From: Alphaproteobacteria bacterium
Lineage (GTDB): Bacteria > Pseudomonadota > Alphaproteobacteria > Rhodobacterales > Rhodobacteraceae
Reading direction: 5' to 3'
DNA length: 64,000 bases
Assembly: GCA_030431485.1 (NCBI GenBank)
Contig: JAUIIR010000001.1
Span: forward strand, 124,001-188,000
Positions 1 through 9,715 of this stretch are shown here, piece after piece. Numbering within the stretch: the stretch's first letter is position 1; each line of letters starts with the position of its first letter. Position numbers and translations under genes: made by a program. The notes under the pieces were generated by a model, which saw only the letters and a program-made list of their open reading frames with translations, did not search any database and was not told where the DNA came from.

Positions 1-646
1 TCGGGTGGATCGCATCGAACAGGTAAAACAAAGTGGAATTGCGCGCCTGCACGTGAATCGGGATGACAGGCAGATCGAATTTCCGCGCCAGCATAGCCGC
101 CGAGGCCATCCAAGGGCGCTCGTGGAGTCGAACGCCGCGTCGCTTGGCCAAGCGGCCGGATGGAAAAATCACCCCAAGCCGGCCCTCGTTGACCGCGCGT
201 CTGGCAAAGATCATCGTCTCACGGGTCTTTGCGTGGCTGCGTCGATCCTTGCGCCACTCCACCGGAGCGATCATGTCCGCCATTTGCGGCAGGACTTTAA
301 GCATGTCGTGATTGGCGAAATAATAGGCGTCCTGCCGCACCTGTCTCAGCACGGCATGCAAGATTATACCATCCGCAATCCCGGTCGGGTGGTTGGCGAC
401 AATCAGCGCTGCGCCGTTTCGTGGCACGTGGCCCAGTCCGGACACGGTGACGTCGCGGGCCAGCCTGTCGGCCATCATGTCCATGATGTCTCCCGAGCCG
501 AGCGGCTTGACCGTTTCGGCCAGCGAAACCGTTTGGCTGTATGCCAACATCTGGTGCAGTACTGGCCGCGCCAAAGCTGCCGTCAACGTCGGTTTAAACA
601 GCCAGGCAGCGCGATCTTCAATCAAAGGGTCGATGCGGTCTTTCAT
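1..646 (-). CDS. PlsC-type lysophospholipid acyltransferase, 3' end outside window
   Basis: The minus strand reads from an ATG at 646 without a stop to the window edge, giving about 215 residues of an incomplete protein. Around residue 83 is the acyltransferase motif NHPTGIAD (HX4D, the catalytic His-Asp pair), and around residue 147 is FPSGRLAKR, which matches the glycerophosphate-binding FPxG motif of the PlsC family. Family members transfer an acyl group to a lysophospholipid or related acceptor at the inner membrane. The precise acceptor cannot be told from sequence. A Shine-Dalgarno-like GGAG lies just before the start. It is on the same strand as pepN and the small membrane protein, but a 163-bp gap separates them. 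Confidence 0.8.
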   Translation of the reverse strand, partial: MKDRIDPLIEDRAAWLFKPTLTAALARPVLHQMLAYSQTVSLAETVKPLGSGDIMDMMADRLARDVTVSGLGHVPRNGAALIVANHPTGIADGIILHAVLRQVRQDAYYFANHDMLKVLPQMADMIAPVEWRKDRRSHAKTRETMIFARRAVNEGRLGVIFPSGRLAKRRGVRLHERPWMASAAMLARKFDLPVIPIHVQARNSTLFYLFDAIHP

Positions 647-809
647 GCAGCCTCTCCTGGCAGAGCAGCGTGACAATGGCATGACACCCGCAAAACACTT
701 TGCACCGGGAGGCAAGTCGGAAATCCGATGCACCGAATTTTGCGCAATGTCATGCCACTTGTCGCTCAACGCCGGCAAGGGCCCGCCGGTTCCCGGACAT
801 CCTGCGATA

Positions 810-1250
810 TCAGAACAAACGGAAATGGTGCCGCTCGTGACGCACCCCGGCCGCATCCAGCGCGCCGCAGAATTGCGTGTAGGGTGGCACGACGTCGATT
901 GGCAATCTTTGGACCGCGCCGCTCGCGAGGTGCAGGCGGGCCGTCACCGCGAAATCCATGCGGGTGTCAAACCGCACATACGCGATTTCGGTCAATGGGA
1001 TTTCACCGCTGTGTCGCTTGTTGTCCCAGAACAGCCTATCGCGCGACAGAACGAGCCGAGCCGTGTCGTTGCGCAGCGCTTCAACAAGGGCGGGGACCGT
1101 CACACAACATAGGAATGTGGGCACCCACCAGATCACGCCGGCAAACCAAAGTCCGACGGCGCACATCCAGAAAGCGGCGATGGCGGCCAGTGCCCTGGGA
1201 CGACGGGCACTGATCCTGTGACCAAGCAGCACTTCACCGCTGTCTGCCAT
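810..1250 (-). CDS. small two-helix membrane protein of unknown function
   Basis: This 146-residue protein is not recognised as a named family. Residues about 20-55 are very hydrophobic and Trp-rich and can form two closely spaced membrane helices. The remaining C-terminal 90 residues look soluble and alternate strands, a layout seen in small bacterial PH-like membrane proteins, though this is only an impression. Its start lies 3 bases after the pepN stop, so it is almost certainly cotranscribed with and translationally coupled to pepN. No catalytic motif is visible. Confidence 0.65.
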   Translation of the reverse strand: MADSGEVLLGHRISARRPRALAAIAAFWMCAVGLWFAGVIWWVPTFLCCVTVPALVEALRNDTARLVLSRDRLFWDNKRHSGEIPLTEIAYVRFDTRMDFAVTARLHLASGAVQRLPIDVVPPYTQFCGALDAAGVRHERHHFRLF

Positions 1251-1253
1251 ATC

Positions 1254-3803
1254 TCACCCTAGGATACGGCTGATCATTTCATCTGTGTCGCGGCTCAGGT
1301 TTGGCTTGGCTTTGATCCGTTCCAGCTGCTTTCGGATCAACGCCTGCCGGCTATCATCATAGCGTTTCCAAGTCTGGAACACCGAACACATGCGGGCTGT
1401 GGTCTGCGGGTTCTTGTCGTCCAGCCTGATCAGCCAGTCGGTAAGGAACGCATAGCCGGCACCATCCTTGCGGTGGAACCCGGCATGGTTCATCGCGAAA
1501 CCGCCCATCACCGCGCGGAAGCGGTTAGGGTTGCCCATGTCGAACGCTGGATGCTGCACCAGACCTTCGGCCACATCGACCGCCACATCCGGTTTCGCCA
1601 TGCCCACCTGAAGCCCGAACCATTTGTCCATGACCAGTCGGTCATGGTGCCACTGTTCCTCGAACGCCTTGATCGCATCAGCGCCTTTGCCCGCCGAGAT
1701 GAGCTGCGACAGCGCCGACAACTGCAATGTCATATTGTCCGCAGCCGCATATTGCGCCCGTGCCGCAGCACCATTGTCGAGCCGCGTCTGCAAGGCCAGC
1801 AAAGCCGACCCAAGTGACCGCTTGCCGGATTGGTCCGCATCCGGCTGATACGGCACATCAACCGCCACCGACGCGCGCAGGTCGGGCAGGAAGCCCTGCC
1901 ACGCTTCGGCCATGTGTGCGCGCAGGTCTTCTGCCGCCTGCCAGATCACATCGGGGTCGGGGGTCGTGCCCAAATCGAAGAGCACCTGCGCCATTTCCGA
2001 CTGTGTCGGCAGCGACAGCATCAGCGCGCGGAAAGCAGGGTCAAGCGCATCGTCCCGCACAACCCGTTCCAACCCATCAAGCCAGGCGGTGTCGGGTCCG
2101 GCGCCATCTCGGATCATGGCTACCAGGCAGTCGCGTGCCAGGTTGCGGCTCGCCTCCCATCGGTTGAACGCGTCGGTGTCATGCGCCAGCAGAAACGCGC
2201 GTTCTTCGCGGCTGGTCTCTCGCTCCAGCACGATGGGCGCAGAGAACCCCCGCAGGATCGACGGCACCGGTTTGCTGGCAAGGCCATCAAAGCGGAAGCT
2301 TTGCTCGGCTTTTGTCATCTCCAGAACCTGCGTCGGCACAACCTCATTGCCATTGGGGTTGAGAAGACCCACGGCAATCGGAATGACCTTGGGGTCTTTC
2401 ACGTCCTGACCGGGCGTCGGTGGTGTGTGCTGTTTGAACGTCAGGGTATAGACCCCGTCCGACCAATCCTCGAACACTGCCACACGGGGAGTGCCGGATT
2501 GCGAATACCAGAGTTTGAACTGCGCAAGGTCGCGGCCCGTGGCATCCTCGAACACGCAAAGCCAGTCCTCGATGGTGCAGGCCTGACCATCATGGCGGTC
2601 AAAATAGAGATCAAGGGCACGTTTATAAGCATCGTCACCGACCAGCGTTTTGAGCATGCCGATCACCTCGGCGCCCTTTTCGTAGACCGTGGCGGTGTAG
2701 AAATTGTTAATTTCCTGAAAACTCTCCGGCCGCACCGGATGGCTCAGCGGGCCCTGATCCTCGGGGAACTGACGGGCGCGCAGGTCGATCACGTCGCTGA
2801 TCCGCTTCACCGGTTCCGATCGCATATCGGCAGTGAACTGCGCATCGCGGAACACCGTCAGACCCTCTTTCAGACACAGCTGGAACCAGTCGCGGCACGT
2901 GATCCGGTTGCCTGTCCAGTTGTGAAAATACTCATGCGCAATAATCGCCTCAATTCTTTCGAAATTCATGTCGGTCGAGGTTTCGGGAGACGCTAGAACG
3001 CAAGACGAGTTGAAGACATTCAGCCCTTTGTTCTCCATTGCGCCCATGTTGAAATCGTCGACGGCCACGATGTTGAAGATGTCCAGATCGTATTCGCGCC
3101 CGTACACCTCTTCATCCCAAGCCATTGATTTCTTTAGCGCTTCCATTCCAAACGCGCATTTGTCCTCATCGCCGGGGCGGACCCAGATGTTCAGTTCCAC
3201 CTCCTTGCCGGACATAGTCGCGAAGCTGTCGGGATGGTTCACCAATTCGCCGGCGACCAATGCAAAAAGATAAGCCGGTTTCGGCCACGGGTCGTGCCAT
3301 TCGGCCCAGCCCTCGCCGCCGCCAATCGGGTTACCATTGGACAGCTTCACCTTTTCTTCACCCTCGATCCGCACCGTGAAAGTGCTCATCACGTCCGGGC
3401 GGTCGGGATAGTAGGTGATCTTGCGGAACCCTTCCGCCTCGCATTGGGTGCAATACATGCCGTTTGACATGTAAAGCCCCTCCAGCGCGGTGTTGGTCTG
3501 CGGGCTGATCTCAACCTCAGCCTCCCACACGAACGGCTTGTCCGGAGCGGCGCAGCGCAGCCCGTCGTCCGTCAGGTCAGGCGTCACGTCTTGCCCGTCG
3601 ATCTTCGCCCAGATCAGGGAAAGCTCCTCGCCATGCAGGAAAAACGCACGGTCCGTCGCGTCCGGGTTCGGCGCAAACGCAATCCGGCTGATCACCCGTG
3701 TGGAGGTTGGCGCCAAACGAAAGGTCAGGTGAACGCTCTCCACCACATAGCCGAACGGCGTGTAGTCCTTAAGATAGATCGTCTTGGGCGCTGCGTCTTT
3801 CAT
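1254..3803 (-). CDS. pepN: aminopeptidase N (M1 metallopeptidase)
   Basis: The 849-residue protein matches E. coli-type PepN along its whole length (870 residues in E. coli). It removes N-terminal amino acids from peptides in the cytoplasm. The substrate-binding GAMEN motif is at residues 254-258, the zinc site HEYFH is at 290-294, and the third zinc ligand Glu is at 313. The conserved CTQCEAEGFR segment near residue 120 and the C-terminal ARM-like helical domain are also present. The frame is open 26 codons further upstream, but the ATG at 3803 is preferred because the protein then begins like its homologues. It is divergent from the photolyase gene across 116 bp, and the small membrane protein follows directly. 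Confidence 0.97.
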   Translation of the reverse strand: MKDAAPKTIYLKDYTPFGYVVESVHLTFRLAPTSTRVISRIAFAPNPDATDRAFFLHGEELSLIWAKIDGQDVTPDLTDDGLRCAAPDKPFVWEAEVEISPQTNTALEGLYMSNGMYCTQCEAEGFRKITYYPDRPDVMSTFTVRIEGEEKVKLSNGNPIGGGEGWAEWHDPWPKPAYLFALVAGELVNHPDSFATMSGKEVELNIWVRPGDEDKCAFGMEALKKSMAWDEEVYGREYDLDIFNIVAVDDFNMGAMENKGLNVFNSSCVLASPETSTDMNFERIEAIIAHEYFHNWTGNRITCRDWFQLCLKEGLTVFRDAQFTADMRSEPVKRISDVIDLRARQFPEDQGPLSHPVRPESFQEINNFYTATVYEKGAEVIGMLKTLVGDDAYKRALDLYFDRHDGQACTIEDWLCVFEDATGRDLAQFKLWYSQSGTPRVAVFEDWSDGVYTLTFKQHTPPTPGQDVKDPKVIPIAVGLLNPNGNEVVPTQVLEMTKAEQSFRFDGLASKPVPSILRGFSAPIVLERETSREERAFLLAHDTDAFNRWEASRNLARDCLVAMIRDGAGPDTAWLDGLERVVRDDALDPAFRALMLSLPTQSEMAQVLFDLGTTPDPDVIWQAAEDLRAHMAEAWQGFLPDLRASVAVDVPYQPDADQSGKRSLGSALLALQTRLDNGAAARAQYAAADNMTLQLSALSQLISAGKGADAIKAFEEQWHHDRLVMDKWFGLQVGMAKPDVAVDVAEGLVQHPAFDMGNPNRFRAVMGGFAMNHAGFHRKDGAGYAFLTDWLIRLDDKNPQTTARMCSVFQTWKRYDDSRQALIRKQLERIKAKPNLSRDTDEMISRILG

Positions 3804-3919
3804 CGGATGCTCCGGAACTGTGTCATTGCGGTTTGAGGTAATACCTACGCCGCGTTTTGGAAGAAGGGAAACCGGTTCCAAGACTGGTCACGCTGCGCTG
3901 CCTTCCTAGATGTCGGGGC

Positions 3920-5437
3920 ATGACAACGGTTCTTTGGTTCAAACGCGACCTGCGAATCCATGACCATCCGGCGCTGGCACTGGCCGCGCGGGATGATGAC
4001 GTGGTGCCGCTCTTTATTGTAGAGCCAGAGTACTGGGCATTGCCCGACACCTCTGGCAGGCAGTTTGCTTTTTTGCAGGAGAGCCTTGCCGATTTGCAAA
4101 CTGCGCTTCGGGGTCTGGGCAGCGAACTGGTGATCCGCGCGGGGGACGCGGTGCAGGAGTTTCAAAAATTATACCAAACGGTAAAATTCGACCAACTGGT
4201 CAGCCACGAAGAATCCGGCAACGCCTGGACCTTTGACCGCGACAAGCGCGTTGGCGCTTGGGCACAAGGGCAGGGCATCCGGTGGACGGAACTGCCACAA
4301 TCGGGCGTGGTGCGCCGCCTGCGAGGGCGCGACGGCTGGGCGGGACAACGCAACGCCTTTATGGCGCGGGCTCAGGTTGAGGCTCCAAAGGCGTTGCCGC
4401 CCTGTGACCTGCCATCGGACTCGGTGCCGTTGCTCTGTGCGCCCGATTCCTGTCCAGACAGGCAGCAGGGCGGACGCGATCACGCTCTGTCTTTGCTTGG
4501 CGGATTCCTGATCGAGCGTGGGCAGAGCTATCGCAAGGACATGTCCTCGCCGCTCCAGGGTGCAACGGCCTGTTCGCGCCTCAGCCCGCACCTTGCGCTG
4601 GGCACCGTCACGATCCGCGAGGTGGTGCAGGCCACCGCCGCCCGCCAGCGAGAGATCAAAGGCGGGTCGCGTGATGGCTGGGCTGGCAGCCTAAAGTCGT
4701 TCCAATCCCGGCTCGCATGGCGTGATCACTTCATGCAGAAACTGGAGGATGAACCTGCACTCGAACACCGCTGCCTGCACCGCGCCTATGAAGGGATGCG
4801 GCCTTTCGAACCAGACCACAGCCGCCTGTCGGCATGGGAAAACGGAGAAACCGGGCTGCCGTTTTTAGACGCCTGCATGCGGTCGCTTCGGGTTACCGGG
4901 TGGCTCAATTTCCGGATGCGGGCAATGGTGGTGAGCGTGTCAAGCTATCACCTCTGGCTCGACTGGCGCAGCACAGGCCCTTATCTGGCGCGGATGTTCA
5001 CCGATTATGAGCCAGGTATTCATTGGTCCCAAATGCAGATGCAATCTGGCACCACCGGCATCAACACGCCGCGCATCTATAACCCGATCAAACAGGGTAT
5101 GGATCAGGACCCGACAGGCGCGTTTACCCGGCGCTGGCTGCCGGAACTGGCGGATGTGCCGGACAAACATCTTCAAACGCCCTGGACGTGGGATGGGGCA
5201 GGGCGTGTGCTGGGCAAGACCTATCCCACGCCGATCATAGACGTAGCCGAGGCGGCACGCGCCGCCCGTGAGCGCATTTTCTCCATGCGTCGTACTGTTG
5301 ACCGATCCGAGACGCAGCGTGTGATCCAGAAACATGCCAGTCGCAAGGACAGCGCCGGGCATTTTGTCAACGATCGGGCCCTGCGCAAGCCGCGTCGGTC
5401 GAAACCCGATAACGCGCAATTGAAACTGGACCTGTAG
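3920..5437 (+). CDS. photolyase/cryptochrome-family flavoprotein, divergent FAD site
   Basis: The 505-residue protein has an N-terminal Rossmann-like photolyase domain (residues about 2-165, opening [16 protein letters not shown]) and a helical FAD-binding domain (about 200-460) with [19 protein letters not shown] and TGWLNFRMR. These mark it as a photolyase/cryptochrome, which repairs UV pyrimidine dimers or senses blue light. The flavin-proximal stretch at residues 365-392 reads [15 protein letters not shown]. The usual CPD photolyase pattern there has WxW followed by STGTD, so it is not an ordinary class I CPD enzyme. The ATG at 3920 was chosen because the 21 codons upstream do not match the family. 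The stop overlaps the GTG of the DUF2256 gene. Confidence 0.9.
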   Translation: MTTVLWFKRDLRIHDHPALALAARDDDVVPLFIVEPEYWALPDTSGRQFAFLQESLADLQTALRGLGSELVIRAGDAVQEFQKLYQTVKFDQLVSHEESGNAWTFDRDKRVGAWAQGQGIRWTELPQSGVVRRLRGRDGWAGQRNAFMARAQVEAPKALPPCDLPSDSVPLLCAPDSCPDRQQGGRDHALSLLGGFLIERGQSYRKDMSSPLQGATACSRLSPHLALGTVTIREVVQATAARQREIKGGSRDGWAGSLKSFQSRLAWRDHFMQKLEDEPALEHRCLHRAYEGMRPFEPDHSRLSAWENGETGLPFLDACMRSLRVTGWLNFRMRAMVVSVSSYHLWLDWRSTGPYLARMFTDYEPGIHWSQMQMQSGTTGINTPRIYNPIKQGMDQDPTGAFTRRWLPELADVPDKHLQTPWTWDGAGRVLGKTYPTPIIDVAEAARAARERIFSMRRTVDRSETQRVIQKHASRKDSAGHFVNDRALRKPRRSKPDNAQLKLDL

Positions 5438-5586
5438 TGCCAAAACAGCGCAAAAAATCTGATCTGCCGACCAAGACCTGCGCCACCTGTGGGTTGCCTT
5501 TCAAATGGCGCAAGAAGTGGGAAAAGGTCTGGGACGAGGTGAAATATTGCTCGGACCGGTGTCGCAAGTCGAAGGGCAAAACCTGA
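5437..5586 (+). CDS. DUF2256 small zinc-ribbon-like protein
   Basis: This 49-residue gene starts at a GTG whose G is the last base of the photolyase stop codon (TAGTG), so the two are translationally coupled. Four cysteines are arranged as CATC near residue 15 and CSDRC near residue 38, around the basic WRKKWEKVW segment. This is the DUF2256 pattern and probably a zinc site. DUF2256 genes are often found beside photolyase/cryptochrome genes, but their role is not established. Its short length makes it easy to miss. Confidence 0.88.
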   Translation: MPKQRKKSDLPTKTCATCGLPFKWRKKWEKVWDEVKYCSDRCRKSKGKT

Positions 5587-5644
5587 GTTTCAAGGATCGC
5601 CAAACAACACGGATGGATTATCAAAAATTCCCGAATGCACCCTT

Positions 5645-5667
5645 TTTGGTCAGATAACCTGACCAAA
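5645..5667. promoter_or_regulatory. inverted repeat upstream of glcB, candidate operator
   Basis: Nine-base arms TTTGGTCAG and CTGACCAAA flank a 5-base spacer, 65 bp before the glcB start. The symmetry is perfect. The TGGT/ACCA ends recall sites of GntR-family (FadR subfamily) regulators. No T-run follows on either strand, so an operator is more likely than a terminator. The regulator is unknown. Confidence 0.5.
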
Positions 5668-5731
5668 CCTGTTGCGGATCGGAAACTTTCTTTCTAATTG
5701 AGTACCGCCGTATACAGCGAGGGAGACGGAC

Positions 5732-7882
5732 ATGGGCACGCGCATTGACCGCCACGGATTGCAGATCGACCAGACGCTTTTTGACTTCATCGAAGGGCAG
5801 GCGTTGCCCGGCACCGGTGTCGAGCCCGATGCTTTCTGGGACGCGCTGTCGACTCTGGCACATGAGTTCGGCCCGAAAAACGCGGCGCTGCTCAAGACCC
5901 GCGAAGACCTGCAGACCAAGATCGACGAATGGCACATCCGCCATCGCAATCAGCCGCATGACCACGAGGCCTACAAGGCGTTCTTGTCCGAGATTGGCTA
6001 CCTGCTGGACGAAGGTGATGATTTCGAGATCGAGACCGCGAACACGGACCCCGAGATCGCGTCGGTTCCCGGCCCGCAGCTTGTGGTGCCGATCACCAAT
6101 GCGCGTTACGCTCTGAACGCCGCGAATGCCCGCTGGGGCAGTCTCTATGACGGGTTCTACGGCACCGACGCGATGGGCACGCCCGCGCCCAGGGGCGGCT
6201 ATGACAAGGGCCGCGGCGCGCGTGTCGTCGCGCGCGCGCGCGTCTTCCTGGACGAGGCGTTCCCGATTGACGGCGGCAGCCACGCGGATGTGCGTCGCTA
6301 CTACGTTCACAACGGTGCGCTGCTGATTGACGATATGCCGTTGGCGCAGCCGGAGAAATTCATCGGCTACAAAGGCCACCCGAAAGCGCCTGACGCGGTG
6401 CTGCTGCGCAACAATGGGCTGCATGTCGAACTGGTCTTTGACCGCACGCATTTCATCGGCAGCCGCGACCAGGCGGGTCTGGCCGACGTGCGTCTCGAAA
6501 GCGCCGTGTCCGCGATCATGGATTGCGAAGACTCGGTCGCCTGCGTCGATGCCGAGGACAAGACGCTGGCCTATGCCAACTGGCTGGGCCTCATGAAAGG
6601 CGATCTGGCCGACACCTTCGAAAAGGGCGGTACCACCGTAACCCGCGCGCTTAATCCCGATCTGGTCTACACCGCGCCTGACGGTCAGAGTGAGGTCACA
6701 ATCAAGGGCCGCGCACTGATGCTGGTGCGCAATGTGGGCCACCTGATGACCAATCCGGCAATACTGCTCAAGGACGGGGCCGAGATCTACGAGGGCTTGA
6801 TGGACGCGATGATCACCGCGCTCATCGCTAAGCACGACCTTGCGAAAACCGATGGCCTGCGCAATTCGCATCACGGCTCGGTCTACGTTGTGAAGCCCAA
6901 GATGCACGGGCCCGACGAAGTCGCCTTCGCAGACGAGACCTTCACCTTTGTCGAAAAGGCGCTGGGCCTGCCGCAACACACGGTCAAACTGGGTATCATG
7001 GACGAGGAGCGCCGCACCAGCGTCAACCTCAAGCAGTGCATTCGTGCGGCCAAGCACCGGGTTGCTTTCATCAACACAGGCTTTCTTGACCGCACAGGCG
7101 ACGAGATCCACACCTCGATGGAGGCCGGTCCCTTCAGCCGCAAAGACTTTATCAAGCGCAAGGCCTGGATCGGCGGCTACGAGAACCGCAACGTGGATAT
7201 CGGCCTCGAATGCGGGCTCAGCGGCAAGGCACAAATCGGCAAGGGCATGTGGGCAATGCCCGACATGATGGCGGCGATGCTTGAGCAGAAGATCGAGCAC
7301 CCGAAATCTGGCGCAAATTGTGCCTGGGTGCCGTCGCCGACAGCGGCCACTCTGCACGCGCTGCACTATCACAAGGTCGATGTGTTCGCCGTTCAGGACA
7401 AGCTGCGCAAAGGCGGCCGCCGGGCGCATGTGGACACGATCCTCGATATTCCGCTGGCCGCGTTCCAGAAGTGGTCGAAAGACCAGATCACTCGCGAGGT
7501 CGAGAACAACGCGCAGGGGATCCTTGGCTACGTCGTGCGCTGGGTCGATCAGGGTGTCGGTTGCTCCAAGGTGCCGGACATCAACAACGTGGGCCTGATG
7601 GAAGATCGCGCCACCTGCCGCATCAGCGCGCAACACATCGCCAACTGGCTGCACCATGACGTCGTGTCGAAAGACGAGGTGATGGAGATCCTGCAACGCA
7701 TGGCCGCTGTGGTAGATGAGCAGAACGCGGGCGACCCGGCCTACACGCCGATGGCCCCGGGCTTTGAAACGATTGCCTTCAAGGCTGCCTGCGATCTGGT
7801 CTTTGCCGGCCGCGTGCAGCCCTCGGGCTATACCGAACCAGTGCTTCACCAGCGTCGTCTTGAACTGAAAGCCGCCAGCTGA
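5732..7882 (+). CDS. glcB: malate synthase G
   Basis: The 716-residue protein condenses glyoxylate with acetyl-CoA to malate in the cytoplasm, the anaplerotic step for growth on C2 compounds or glycolate. Its length fits isoform G (723 residues in E. coli). Visible family segments are [14 protein letters not shown] near residue 268, the substrate-binding KMHGPDEV region near 390, and [10 protein letters not shown] near 625, which carries the catalytic Asp. GGGAG sits just before the ATG. No isocitrate lyase gene lies nearby. It stands alone between the photolyase pair and a tRNA, with a palindromic candidate operator upstream. Confidence 0.97.
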   Translation: MGTRIDRHGLQIDQTLFDFIEGQALPGTGVEPDAFWDALSTLAHEFGPKNAALLKTREDLQTKIDEWHIRHRNQPHDHEAYKAFLSEIGYLLDEGDDFEIETANTDPEIASVPGPQLVVPITNARYALNAANARWGSLYDGFYGTDAMGTPAPRGGYDKGRGARVVARARVFLDEAFPIDGGSHADVRRYYVHNGALLIDDMPLAQPEKFIGYKGHPKAPDAVLLRNNGLHVELVFDRTHFIGSRDQAGLADVRLESAVSAIMDCEDSVACVDAEDKTLAYANWLGLMKGDLADTFEKGGTTVTRALNPDLVYTAPDGQSEVTIKGRALMLVRNVGHLMTNPAILLKDGAEIYEGLMDAMITALIAKHDLAKTDGLRNSHHGSVYVVKPKMHGPDEVAFADETFTFVEKALGLPQHTVKLGIMDEERRTSVNLKQCIRAAKHRVAFINTGFLDRTGDEIHTSMEAGPFSRKDFIKRKAWIGGYENRNVDIGLECGLSGKAQIGKGMWAMPDMMAAMLEQKIEHPKSGANCAWVPSPTAATLHALHYHKVDVFAVQDKLRKGGRRAHVDTILDIPLAAFQKWSKDQITREVENNAQGILGYVVRWVDQGVGCSKVPDINNVGLMEDRATCRISAQHIANWLHHDVVSKDEVMEILQRMAAVVDEQNAGDPAYTPMAPGFETIAFKAACDLVFAGRVQPSGYTEPVLHQRRLELKAAS

Positions 7883-7960
7883 GCCGGCGCGTTTTGGTCG
7901 ACCGAAACGGACGATGCGTTTACGCTTCGTCAGCTGGCGATGCCGGAGGCAAGAAACAGG

Positions 7961-7988
7961 GGCGCAAAGCAAGATTTGCGTTTGCGCC
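7961..7988. terminator. stem-loop between glcB and tRNA-Arg
   Basis: GGCGCAAA and TTTGCGCC pair perfectly and enclose a further GCAA/TTGC stem with one bulged base. It lies 78 bp after the glcB stop and 30 bp before the tRNA. No T-tract follows, so it may be a factor-dependent terminator or an RNA-end structure rather than a classical terminator. Confidence 0.4.
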
Positions 7989-8018
7989 GCGAAATCCTTC
8001 TGCGTATAGAGACCGCAG

Positions 8019-8095
<77 letters not shown>

Positions 8096-8243
8096 TCTCA
8101 TTTATGCCATTCAAGCGCTTAGGTGTTTGTGTCGCCGGGCGCTTCAAACCTGAATGGGAGACTCCGGCCGCGCGGACAGGTGACTGGCAGCGCTGCGCGC
8201 AACGCTGAGGGAGAGGCCACTTGCCGATTGCCGACAGCTGCCG

Positions 8244-8861
8244 TCACTCATCGTCGCGTGACGTCACTTCCTTGGCGTAAAACCGTTCCGCGATGCGGGC
8301 AACGCGGCCTGTTCTGAACAGTTCGGGCATGGTCCATTCCGGCTCATCTCCGGCAAAAAGGTCGAGGAAAGCTATCGCCAGAGAGGGATCCTGTTGCACA
8401 TTCTCGCGAAAACTCCACCATGTCCGGTTGTCCGCAAGCCGATCGCTCGGGTGTTGTTCCGCGTGGAAATCTGTCTCGAGCACCAATCCGCGCACATTCA
8501 GGCAGAATGCGACATAGAGATACCCTTCAGCCCAGAAGTATGCCGGATTTGACTGGTCTGCATTGTCAGGCTGTTTCACGACCGCGACCGGTTTGTGCTT
8601 GATCAAAGTCCGGAGCATGAGGCCAGCTGCAAAACCAACATAGGCGGGTTTATCATCCTCGCGCGTCGGTTTCTGGGCTTCGAACGCCTTTAGCCAATCG
8701 GCAAAGACGTGCGCCAAAGCGCCCCGGTCGACGGAAAACTGGTTACCCGTCTGAGCTTCGGTGTTTTGGATTTGCTGATCGAACGCATCTACGAACCACC
8801 GCAGACGTTGCGCAGATTTGCGCAACGGTTGGTCTGTCTTGGTCAAATCATGCGTCGACAT
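8244..8861 (-). CDS. unrecognised protein, second of an orphan pair
   Basis: This 205-residue protein has no family that I recognise. It is acidic and mostly helical by composition, with no signal peptide, no membrane segment and no catalytic motif. Aromatic stretches such as AYFWAEGYLYVAFCLN and TWWSFREN stand out. The ATG at 8861 is preferred over an in-frame TTG three codons upstream because AGGA lies 9 bases before it. The preceding gene ends 11 bases upstream, so the two genes form an operon and may encode interacting partners. Confidence 0.6.
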   Translation of the reverse strand: MSTHDLTKTDQPLRKSAQRLRWFVDAFDQQIQNTEAQTGNQFSVDRGALAHVFADWLKAFEAQKPTREDDKPAYVGFAAGLMLRTLIKHKPVAVVKQPDNADQSNPAYFWAEGYLYVAFCLNVRGLVLETDFHAEQHPSDRLADNRTWWSFRENVQQDPSLAIAFLDLFAGDEPEWTMPELFRTGRVARIAERFYAKEVTSRDDE

Positions 8862-8872
8862 AGAGCCCAATC

Positions 8873-9577
8873 CTAAAGATGCGATGACGTTTCATCAAGA
8901 AACTGGGCCAAGGCTTCTTGGCTTTGAAAGGCAGTTGCCGCCTCTGACTGGAGCGCGCGGACAAGGGCCATGGACAGGTCCAGAAGCTTTTCTTCTTCCT
9001 CAAGGCTGTCCGCTCGAGTCGATGATAGCCAGACGGCAATGGCCATCAATGCCAGGTCGACTTCGGCGTCTTCATCCGCAGTGATACCGCGCGTCAATCC
9101 CGGCATTACGCCGATGGCTGAGGATTGGCGCAGGTCGAGGAACAGGGATGCAGCGAAGGTAAAACCGGTCGTGCCGCCGTCCGGTCGTAACCGTGACAAC
9201 CGGTCTGCAACAATGGTTTCACTGATAAGGTGGCGGTGGTCGACGCGGGATTGGTTAAGGTGCTCCCAGGCGAATACGATCACGCTCGCGGTCGTGTTCA
9301 CTGCGGATTGGTCCAACGTGGTGCCACGAGCAAACTGCGCGGCATCGCTGATCCTCTCCATGTCGATCGGTGCCTGGAGCAGGCGTTTGCCGGCTTGCTC
9401 GAATGCCTGCATCGCGCTGTGAAAGCGGCTGCGCAGCGGTTCCGGCAACAATTTGGAGGCGGGCTCCAGCATGTCTTCTGTTGCGTCTGCCAAGCTCACC
9501 ACGCCACGCAACGCGTCGCGGATTGGCATGTTCATGTCATGCAAGAGAGTGAATTTCTTCGGGCTGGCCACCATCAT
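8873..9577 (-). CDS. unrecognised helical protein, first of an orphan pair
   Basis: This roughly 234-residue protein is not recognised. It is helix-rich and soluble, with a segment around residues 50-80 (PLRSRFHSAMQAFEQAGKRLL) of amphipathic character and an acidic stretch DSLEEEEKLLDLSMALV near residue 195. A strong AGGAGG precedes two adjacent ATG codons (9577 and 9574); either may be used. An upstream in-frame GTG overlaps the ribosome site and is unlikely. It is paired with the gene ending at 8244. The 138 bp before it carry no gene. Confidence 0.6.
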   Translation of the reverse strand: MMVASPKKFTLLHDMNMPIRDALRGVVSLADATEDMLEPASKLLPEPLRSRFHSAMQAFEQAGKRLLQAPIDMERISDAAQFARGTTLDQSAVNTTASVIVFAWEHLNQSRVDHRHLISETIVADRLSRLRPDGGTTGFTFAASLFLDLRQSSAIGVMPGLTRGITADEDAEVDLALMAIAVWLSSTRADSLEEEEKLLDLSMALVRALQSEAATAFQSQEALAQFLDETSSHL

Positions 9578-9715
9578 ATCCACCTCCTAGTTTTGATTTT
9601 AGCACATGGTCGGTTGACCAAGCTAGGCTCCACCGGTGTCGTGTTTTCCGGCTGTTTTGCAGTCTTGTTGCGGTCGACTTCAAGACGGCTGGCAGCGTGC
9701 CTGACATCACCAATC

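Noticed and set aside
5621-7972. A 783-codon open frame antisense to malate synthase G
   Set aside because: It is the complement of a strongly conserved GC-rich gene; its translation has no family resemblance and is rich in His, Arg and Val as expected of such shadows.
9607-9620. Small palindrome TGGTC-GGTT-GACCA upstream of the orphan pair
   Set aside because: Only 5-base arms and no second copy in a comparable place, so it cannot be told from chance.
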